NCBI GenBank assembly: GCA_021787665.1 | Contig: JAJYLN010000003.1 | Span: forward strand, 62,001 to 126,000 | Source: a bacterium | Lineage (GTDB): Bacteria > JAMCPX01 | Direction: 5' to 3' | DNA length: 64,000 nt | Shown: positions 57,614-64,000 of the stretch, in pieces | Layout: every line of letters starts with the position of its first letter | How positions within the stretch are numbered: the first letter of the stretch is position 1 | Notes under the pieces: model-generated | What the model saw: only the letters and a program-made list of their open reading frames with translations | Database searches by the model: none | What the model was told of the DNA's origin: nothing | Position numbers and translations under genes: made by a program

Positions 57614-58627
57614 CTATTTGAGAGCGAACTCTCTGTGTTTTACGGTTATCGCCCCCACGTCGAAGCTGGCCTCGATATCCTTCTTGAGCGCATCGAACTT
57701 GCATATCTCTACGCACTTCATACAGCCCTTGCAGAACTGATAATCAATGCCGAGCAGGATACGCTTGGGCCTGCCGTGCTTGTCCACGCCGCTCTCCCAT
57801 ACGAAGCAGTAGTCCGGGCAGGTGATCTCGCACTCACCGCAGCTCGTGCACTTGTCCTTGATAAAAAGAGGTATGTGCCCCGTCCTTGAAGCACTGAGGT
57901 CCTTCTGGACGCTGTTCCCAGGGTTCAGGATGACCCCGCCGATCGGCGCATTCTCGTACCCGAGGTCCGGTACGCTCCTGCTGAAGGGGACGTACTCGTA
58001 CCTGCCGTCCGGAGCGAAGGTCTTCCCGGTAAACTCGCTGTACCCCCTCTCGAACGCCCTGATATTGGCATCGATGATCTGCGGGTACTTCTTCTTGAAG
58101 GTTTCGGCAATGGCACTCTTGAGGGCGTCCTTGTCGACGAACCCGGAGGCCTTTGCGATAGTGCCGAGCAAGGTGGTGTTGAGCTTGACCTTCTCCTCAA
58201 CCGCTATCCTGATGGCGTCGACGCAGATGACGGTTCCCGCATAAAGCCTGAGCGCATCCCTCATCTGATCGGGTGTCCTCGACGTGTTGACGATGACGAT
58301 GCCATCCTTGCCGACCCCCTGCGTGAGCACGTGGGTCGTTATCATCTTCTCGTGGAAGATGACCAGGATGTGCGGCTCCTCGACCGGGCTGTTCGACCTG
58401 ATCTCGAAGTCCGGCTCCGAGAACCGCACGAAAGATTTTACCGGGGTACCCTTCTTCTCCGAGCCGTAGCTCGCGAAGTTGACGCCGTTCAGTCCCATAC
58501 CCAGCACACCGGCCTCGGCGAGTATCTTCCCTGCCAGGTTGGCGCCAAGCCCTCCGATGCTCTCCATCCGTATCTCATAGAAGCCGGACTTGTTTTTTGT
58601 TGGTAGCAATTGTTTTGCGGCTGCCAT
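57614..58627 (-). CDS. 2-oxoacid:ferredoxin oxidoreductase, fused gamma/delta (4Fe-4S) subunits
   Basis: YEIRMESIGGLGANLAGKILAEAGVLG...; CTSCGECEITCPDYC and CKGCMKCVEIC. Confidence 0.92.
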   Translation of the reverse strand: MAAAKQLLPTKNKSGFYEIRMESIGGLGANLAGKILAEAGVLGMGLNGVNFASYGSEKKGTPVKSFVRFSEPDFEIRSNSPVEEPHILVIFHEKMITTHVLTQGVGKDGIVIVNTSRTPDQMRDALRLYAGTVICVDAIRIAVEEKVKLNTTLLGTIAKASGFVDKDALKSAIAETFKKKYPQIIDANIRAFERGYSEFTGKTFAPDGRYEYVPFSRSVPDLGYENAPIGGVILNPGNSVQKDLSASRTGHIPLFIKDKCTSCGECEITCPDYCFVWESGVDKHGRPKRILLGIDYQFCKGCMKCVEICKFDALKKDIEASFDVGAITVKHREFALK

Positions 58628-58640
58628 CTATCCTCCAATC

Positions 58641-59255
58641 TTATAGTTCTGTTCTGTTTTCCATTGCTCTGGTGAGCGTGTACTGGTCTACATACTCGAG
58701 CGAGGAGCCCATCGGTATACCGCTCGCCAGCCTCGTGACCTTTATGCCCATCGGCTTTATCAGTCTCTGCAGATATATCGAGGTCGCCTCTCCCTCCGTC
58801 GTCGGACTCAAGGCAATGATTACCTCTCTCATAGATTCCTTTGCCAACCTTTGCAACAACGCCGCAATCGCTATGTCGTCCGGCCCTACATTGTTCAGCA
58901 GATTTATCACCCCGTGCAACACGTGGTACCTGCCCCTAAAAACACCAGCCTTCTCTATCGTGGTAAGGTCGGCGGGCCTTTCGACGACGCAGAGCGTACC
59001 GTTGTTCCTGTGGGACAAGGTGCATATATCACACGGGTCCTTGTATGTAAAATTCAGGCATAGGGAGCACTTCCTCACCTCCTCAGCCGCCCTCTTGATC
59101 GCGGCTGACAGGGCGAGGATCTCCTCCCGCTTCATCCCGAGGACGTGGTAGGCAAACCGCGTTGCGGTCTTCTCGCCGACACCCGGAAACTTTTTCAGGT
59201 TGGCGACGAGTTCTGCAACCGGGCCTGCGGACCGGTCCTGGGACCCTGACGTCAC
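58641..59255 (-). CDS. recR: Recombination protein RecR
   Basis: VANLKKFPGVGEKTATRFAYHVL, CSLCLNFTYKDPCDIC, VVERPADLTTIEKAGVFRGRYHVLHG. Confidence 0.97.
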   Translation of the reverse strand: MTSGSQDRSAGPVAELVANLKKFPGVGEKTATRFAYHVLGMKREEILALSAAIKRAAEEVRKCSLCLNFTYKDPCDICTLSHRNNGTLCVVERPADLTTIEKAGVFRGRYHVLHGVINLLNNVGPDDIAIAALLQRLAKESMREVIIALSPTTEGEATSIYLQRLIKPMGIKVTRLASGIPMGSSLEYVDQYTLTRAMENRTEL

Positions 59256-59563
59256 AGGGGAAACCCCGGGATGTTCAGACCTCCGGAGACCTTCTTGAAG
59301 GCCTCTGCAGAAAGGTCTTTCGCCCTGCTCAATGCCTCGTTGACGGCAGCGAGGAGCAAATCCTCGAGCATCTGCTTGTCCCCGAGCGAAAAGACCTCGG
59401 GATCCACCGTGATCTTCGTTATCTCGTTCTTGCCGTTTGCCCTTACAACGACCATAGCACCGCCGCTGGACGCCTCCACCTCTTTCGTTGCGAGTTCTTC
59501 CGTTATCTTGTTCATCTGTTCCTGGACCTTTTTGGCCTGTTTCAATAGACTGTCGAAGTTCAT
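59252..59563 (-). CDS. YbaB/EbfC-family nucleoid-associated protein
   Basis: MNFDSLLKQAKKVQEQMNKITEELATKEVEASSGGAMVVVRANGKNEITKITVDPEVF. Confidence 0.95.
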   Translation of the reverse strand: MNFDSLLKQAKKVQEQMNKITEELATKEVEASSGGAMVVVRANGKNEITKITVDPEVFSLGDKQMLEDLLLAAVNEALSRAKDLSAEAFKKVSGGLNIPGFPL

Positions 59564-59573
59564 GGCTACCCCT

Positions 59574-61151
59574 TTACGTTTTTTTTATAATCTTGGCTCC
59601 AAAGACATCGAGGAGCTTGTTGAGCTTTTGATCGTCCGCCGCTGCTTCTTTCTTGCTGTCCGCTGCAACGCTGCCTTGCAGGGTAACGGCGTACACGCTG
59701 CCGAAGTATTCTCTTACGCACTTTTTTACGAGTTCTCTGTGCTTCTCTATGCTGACGAACTTGTTCCTGTCCACTGCACTATAAAATATATCTATCTTCT
59801 TGTCTTTTTCAATCGTGATGGCTGCCTCGCCGAGCTCTGCCGCGAGCGGCCCGTTCATCTGATAAACATACTCCAGAAACCCCTCCACAGTCGTCCCCTT
59901 ATTGCCCGTCCCGGCCTGGACACCGACCGGCGGGGGCTCGCTGGAAAGCACGATGCTGTTGTTCGCCTTTCCCTCTCCGTGTGCTGCCGGGGCGGGACCG
60001 CCGTCGTGCTCCCCGAGCGTGTTCTTGTACTTTTTCAGATCAGAAAGTATCTGATCGATAGGCAGGACGGGCTTCAGGGACGCGGCCTTGATAAGGACTA
60101 TCTCGAGGGCCATCGCGGGCTGCGTGGACCTTGTTATCAGCTCGCTCCCCTGTGAGACGGTGTTCATCAGGCGGATTATGTCCTCCTGGGTAAAAGACTT
60201 GCCGGCCTTTTTGAGTGCTATGACCTCTGCCTCCGGCAGCTCCACGAGTTCGTCGAGAGACAGGCCCAGAAGATAGATGTCCCGGAGGGCCGAGAGCAAC
60301 TCTTCCACGAAGCGCCTGGGGTCATATCCCCGTGCGTCGGCCTCGCGTGCAGCTAACGCAGCTTCAGAGACGTCGTGGCGGGACAGAGCGTTCATTGCAT
60401 TCAGAATCACATCCCTCTCAAGCACGCCCAGTGCCTTGTAGATGTCCTCATGCTTGATGTTCTTGCCGCTATAGGAAATCGCCTGCTCGAGGAGACTCTG
60501 CGCGTCCCTGAGACTGCCCTGGGCATATCTGGTTATGATCTCTCTGGACTCCTCGTCTATGGAGATAGCTTCCTTCTCCGCTATGCCCGTCAGGCTCTGC
60601 ATGATCAGAGAGTTGCGGAGCTTGCGGAAATCGAACCGCTGGCAGCGCGACTGTATGGTCAGCGGCACTTTGTGCGGCTCGGTCGTCGCGAATATGAAGA
60701 TCACGTGATCCGGCGGCTCCTCCAGGGTCTTCAGCAGCGCGTTGAAAGCTCCCTGCGAGAGCATGTGCACTTCGTCTATGATGTATATCTTGTACCTGTC
60801 CCGCGACGGCGGGTACTGTACGTTGTTCTTGATCTCTCTGATGTTGTCCACGCCCGTATTCGAGGCACCGTCTATCTCGTAGACGTCCATGCTCCTGCTC
60901 TCGTCTATCTCGAGGCAGCTCGAGCAGCTGTTGCACGGCGTTGGCGTGGACCCTTTCTCGCAGTTCAACGCCTTTGCAAGCAGCCTCGCTGCGGTTGTCT
61001 TGCCGACACCCCGGGGGCCGGTGAAGAGGTAGGCATGCCCTATCCTATCGTCTGCTATAGCATTCGATAGGGTCCTGGTAACATGAGGCTGACCGATCAG
61101 ATCCTCAAATACCTTTGGTCTATATCTCCTTGACAGTACCCTGTAAGCCAT
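59574..61151 (-). CDS. dnaX: DNA polymerase III subunit gamma/tau
   Basis: MAYRVLSRRYRPKVFEDLIGQPHVTRTLSNAI, GPRGVGKTTAARLLAKALNC, EVHMLSQGAFNALLKTLEEPP. Confidence 0.97.
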   Translation of the reverse strand: MAYRVLSRRYRPKVFEDLIGQPHVTRTLSNAIADDRIGHAYLFTGPRGVGKTTAARLLAKALNCEKGSTPTPCNSCSSCLEIDESRSMDVYEIDGASNTGVDNIREIKNNVQYPPSRDRYKIYIIDEVHMLSQGAFNALLKTLEEPPDHVIFIFATTEPHKVPLTIQSRCQRFDFRKLRNSLIMQSLTGIAEKEAISIDEESREIITRYAQGSLRDAQSLLEQAISYSGKNIKHEDIYKALGVLERDVILNAMNALSRHDVSEAALAAREADARGYDPRRFVEELLSALRDIYLLGLSLDELVELPEAEVIALKKAGKSFTQEDIIRLMNTVSQGSELITRSTQPAMALEIVLIKAASLKPVLPIDQILSDLKKYKNTLGEHDGGPAPAAHGEGKANNSIVLSSEPPPVGVQAGTGNKGTTVEGFLEYVYQMNGPLAAELGEAAITIEKDKKIDIFYSAVDRNKFVSIEKHRELVKKCVREYFGSVYAVTLQGSVAADSKKEAAADDQKLNKLLDVFGAKIIKKT

Positions 61152-61161
61152 ACCTATTAAA

Positions 61162-61262
61162 GGATAGCCAGGTTTTCCGTGACTTGAACAGTGTTGCTAC
61201 CGTTGCTTCCTCTCGGATCTGGCGGGTTCACAGCTTATTCAAACACAGGACCCGGCTACCAA
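61162..61262 (-). ncRNA. ffs: Signal recognition particle RNA (bacterial small type)
   Basis: Reverse complement GGTAGCCGGGTCCTGTGTTTGAATAAGCTGTGAACCCGCCAGATCCGAGAGGAAGCAACGGTAGCAACA...CCTGGCTATCC; SRP apical-loop motif and closing helix. Confidence 0.88.
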
Positions 61263-61428
61263 CATTGCACTCAATAAGTGACCGAACGCTCCATCGCCGC
61301 TCATGGAAATGACCGTGCAAGAGCATCGGTTTTTAACATTATATAGTATCATACAGGGCTGTATCTATACCATAGCCGGAGCAAGAGTGCAATCGCTACA
61401 TCCGGCCCTCTCCCGAAGCATGCCCCGA

Positions 61429-62184
61429 CTATTTCTTATACTCTTCGGTCAGTGCCTGTTTGAATTCCTCTGCGGTGAATATCCCCTTCTTTATCAGCAA
61501 GGCGATGACGGCCTTGATGAAGGGCAGGAGCTTGGAATACCTGCTGTCCGCTTCTCCTTCCGTACCATCCGCCCCACGAGCAGCGCCAGGCGTCGCCGTC
61601 CGGGGTATGTTGTCGGCCGTGCGAGATGGGCCCCGGGCGTCCCGTGTCTCAAACACGCCCTTCATCTCCCTCCCGGGAGAAAACGCTCCGTCCCGCTCAG
61701 TCATGGGGACGACCGTCGTCTGTCTGGGGAGCTGTTTGCCCTTGTAATAGAAATTGATAAAGTCTGTGATGCTCGAGTCAAGTGCAAGAACCGACTGGAT
61801 CTTGTACCCGGAGGTAAACTGTATCGAATCGATCGCCTCCAGATTGGTGGGATCGGACATTGCAAGATGCAACAGAGGCTTGCCCGAAACGATCTTTACC
61901 GCAAGGGGCAGGACATTATACTTCCCTGCCACCTCATACGAGATCAGATCGATCGTCTTCTGTTCTACGACGATTTTATACAGATCTACCATGGGGAGCT
62001 CGAGCTGCTTGCTCAGGAACTTCAGCATATCGAGCTCCCGCAGGAATCCCATCTTCACGAGTATCGTACCGAGCCGGCCGCCGTAGCTCTTCTGGTTCGA
62101 GAGCGAAGCCCTGAGCTGCGATTGGTCGATCATCCCCGCCTCTATCAGGAGTTCGCCAAGCTTTTTGTGTGGTACAGGCGTCAT
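61429..62184 (-). CDS. Stand-alone GspE/PilB N-terminal (MshEN) domain protein
   Basis: KKLGELLIEAGMIDQSQLRASLSNQKSYGGRLGTILVKMGFL...LPLAVKIVSGKPLLHLAMSDPTNLEAIDSIQF; no ATPase domain. Confidence 0.88.
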   Translation of the reverse strand: MTPVPHKKLGELLIEAGMIDQSQLRASLSNQKSYGGRLGTILVKMGFLRELDMLKFLSKQLELPMVDLYKIVVEQKTIDLISYEVAGKYNVLPLAVKIVSGKPLLHLAMSDPTNLEAIDSIQFTSGYKIQSVLALDSSITDFINFYYKGKQLPRQTTVVPMTERDGAFSPGREMKGVFETRDARGPSRTADNIPRTATPGAARGADGTEGEADSRYSKLLPFIKAVIALLIKKGIFTAEEFKQALTEEYKK

Positions 62185-62972
62185 TTGAGCCGTTGTTTAA
62201 TGTCCGATTCCTTTATGAGCCCTTTCGTCGTTAATATTTCGATCACGATGTTCAGCAACTCCCTGGTCTCTTTGTTCATCAGGAGAGACACCAGCTCCTG
62301 CGAAAGCCCTGTCTTTACCCCCAGCGTGGAATCGAGGATCGCCTTTGCCTCCTCGGGCAGCTCGGAGTCGGAGATGGACATGCCCGTCTCCTGCGCGTCC
62401 CCGGGAACATCGCGGACAATGACCATCTCGTCTCTGGCAGGTGCATCAGTCTGGGGCTTGGCGGGCTCATGAATAGTACCGTTGCTATCGACGGGGATGG
62501 ACGTCTCCGTGGGCCCCTGCTGAGGGACGGGGTTATAGTACTCCTTAATGGCGTTGAGGATGGCCGTTTCCGCTGCGAGCACGGGCTTCACGGTCAACCC
62601 TGTCAGGAACTGTATCTCGTCGATGGCCTCCAGATTGGTAGGGTCCGAAGTGGCAATAAACAGCAGCTTCTTGCCCCCTTCGGTCTTTATGCCGAGTGGC
62701 AGAACATTGTTCTTCGTAGCTATTTCCTCGGGGATAAGCTCGATCGTGGAGGCGGCAATCTTTATCTTACCTATGTCGACATACTGGATCTTGAGCTGCT
62801 GACTGAGGAACTTCACCAGCTTCTCCTCGGTAATAAACTTTAGGCGCAGAAAATGGCTGCCCAGCCTGCCGCCCCATTTCTGCTGCTCAGCAAGGGCCGA
62901 TCTCAATTGGAACTGATCGATGAGCCCTGCCTCGACGAGCAAGTCTCCCAATCTTTTCTTACCCTCTACCAT
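62181..62972 (-). CDS. Stand-alone GspE/PilB N-terminal (MshEN) domain protein, paralog
   Basis: KKRLGDLLVEAGLIDQFQLRSALAEQQKWGGRLGSHFLRLKFI...LLFIATSDPTNLEAIDEIQFLTGL; no ATPase domain. Confidence 0.88.
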   Translation of the reverse strand: MVEGKKRLGDLLVEAGLIDQFQLRSALAEQQKWGGRLGSHFLRLKFITEEKLVKFLSQQLKIQYVDIGKIKIAASTIELIPEEIATKNNVLPLGIKTEGGKKLLFIATSDPTNLEAIDEIQFLTGLTVKPVLAAETAILNAIKEYYNPVPQQGPTETSIPVDSNGTIHEPAKPQTDAPARDEMVIVRDVPGDAQETGMSISDSELPEEAKAILDSTLGVKTGLSQELVSLLMNKETRELLNIVIEILTTKGLIKESDIKQRLK

Positions 62973-63100
62973 GGCTTTACTATACACAATCTATAGAGGA
63001 TTTCAACGATTCTTCTTATATTACTTGACCTTTACCGAGCAGCTAATTAAATTTTTAGGTAATTTTTGATATAGATGCAGTAACGATGAGGAGGTAACGT

Positions 63101-63355
63101 ATGGCTGAAGAGGTAAGGCAACCGCAGGTGGTGGTGTTCACGACACCGACATGCTCGTGGTGCAAAAAAACAAAACAATACTTGATGGAACACAGGATAC
63201 GGTTTAGAGAAGTGGACATATCGAGGGATCAGCAGGCCGCGAAGGACCTCGTGAGGAGGACCAACCAGATGGGCGTACCGGTGACGCTCATCAACAGCAA
63301 GCCTGTTATCGGATTCAACAAGCCCGAGATAGACAGGTTGTTGAACATAAAATAA
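63101..63355 (+). CDS. Glutaredoxin-family protein
   Basis: VVVFTTPTCSWCKKTKQYLMEHRIRFREVDISRD...MGVPVTLINSKPVIGFNKPEIDRLL. Confidence 0.93.
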   Translation: MAEEVRQPQVVVFTTPTCSWCKKTKQYLMEHRIRFREVDISRDQQAAKDLVRRTNQMGVPVTLINSKPVIGFNKPEIDRLLNIK

Positions 63356-63375
63356 TACAATAAAAGGAGGTACGC

Positions 63376-63648
63376 ATGAAAATACAACCATTGGAAGACA
63401 GGGTTTTGATAAAACCCACGGAAGAAAAGGAGAAGAAGCTTGGCTCCATTATCGTCCCCGAGACGGCCAAGGAGAAGCCCCAGGTAGGGGTCGTGGAGGC
63501 CGTGGGGACCGATGAAGAGCTCCAGAAGAACGTCAAGGTGGGGGATAAAGTCATCTTTGCAAAGTACGGTGGCACAGAGTTCGAGATCGATGGGACGACG
63601 TACCTGATCGTCCAGAAATCCGATCTCCTCGGCGTCCTGAAAGGCTAA
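63376..63648 (+). CDS. groS: Co-chaperonin GroES
   Basis: MKIQPLEDRVLIKPTEEKEKKLGSIIVPETAKEKPQVGVVEAVG...VGDKVIFAKYGGTEFEIDGTTYLIVQKSDLLGVLKG. Confidence 0.96.
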   Translation: MKIQPLEDRVLIKPTEEKEKKLGSIIVPETAKEKPQVGVVEAVGTDEELQKNVKVGDKVIFAKYGGTEFEIDGTTYLIVQKSDLLGVLKG

Positions 63649-63651
63649 GCT

Positions 63652-63680
63652 AAAAAGTCCCGCTCAGGCGGGACTTTTTA
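63652..63680 (+). terminator. Rho-independent terminator after groS
   Basis: aaaaagtcccgc-tca-ggcgggacttttta. Confidence 0.9.
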
Positions 63681-63689
63681 TTATTCAGG

Positions 63690-64000
63690 GTGAATGAAGT
63701 GAAGGACCGTGCTGGAAAACAGTGTGGGTTCTTCGTCGCTATGGAAAACAGGCATTGCAGAGCTCGCCTTGACACCGCCCTGCCTATCGGACGGACACAG
63801 AGGATACCCAAGCGAAGCCTGGGGCAAGCTGGGTCCGGCAGCCCCTTGAGGGATCAGCAGAAGAATGCGCTGCTCTTGTTTCCGCTGGTCTTCTTGCTGG
63901 CATGCTCTCTCAGCGCCTTTGCGCAAGGTAGTCCTGCGGGGACACCTTCCTCCGGCGCCCCGCCTGTCATTGCCCGATCCGTCAGTGCACAAGGAGACGC
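63690..64000 (+). CDS. Partial CDS with N-terminal membrane/signal segment (truncated by window end)
   Basis: Open frame to window edge: ...DQQKNALLLFPLVFLLACSLSAFAQGSPAGTPSSGAPPVIARSVSAQGDA; exact start uncertain (GTG 63690 or ATG 63741). Confidence 0.5.
   Translation, partial: MNEVKDRAGKQCGFFVAMENRHCRARLDTALPIGRTQRIPKRSLGQAGSGSPLRDQQKNALLLFPLVFLLACSLSAFAQGSPAGTPSSGAPPVIARSVSAQGD

Noticed and set aside
59715-59730. A AAA AAG slippery heptamer in frame in dnaX
   Set aside because: Lies near the very C-terminus (VKKC), so a -1 shift would not yield the tau/gamma arrangement; probably just Lys-Lys codons.
60695-60712. gatcacgtgatc palindrome in dnaX
   Set aside because: Contains CACGTG but not the parS flanks (GTTnCACGTGAAAC).

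Overview
64 kb of a bacterial chromosome, GC-rich, densely coding and mostly housekeeping. No rRNA, CRISPR array, prophage or intact transposon was seen. Gene content (MglAB, PilT, MshEN-domain proteins, fused 2-oxoacid:ferredoxin oxidoreductase, GlpABC) suggests a Nitrospirota/Desulfobacterota-like anaerobe; this is inference only. Recognisable blocks: gcvH (partial), tRNA-Ser, lspA-ileS, argF-glmU-glmS-antiporter, PII, a Ser/Thr kinase/PP2C/APC permease/outer-membrane protein cassette, a YncE/phosphoesterase lipoprotein, rpmB, alaS-pilT-recA-thpR-pgpA, an orphan response regulator, valS-nadC, glycosyltransferases, MBL hydrolase/AMP-ligase, an OmpA-family protein, a BrnTA toxin-antitoxin, mnmG, a B12-binding/thiolase/DUF35 cassette, a LysM lytic transglycosylase, mrp-glpABC, tRNA-Asn, mglBA, a ferredoxin oxidoreductase, recR-ybaB-dnaX, SRP RNA, two stand-alone MshEN proteins, glutaredoxin and an orphan groES. 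Best second-look items: a perfect 16-bp parS palindrome in the leader of mnmG; a kinase/phosphatase/permease operon with a translationally coupled phosphatase; two diverged intergenic copies of an element that may encode a CCKGPxYWPYxGPQWP peptide; two tiny basic/Cys-containing ORFs missed by the ORF track; and an orphan B12-binding/thiolase/DUF35 cassette.
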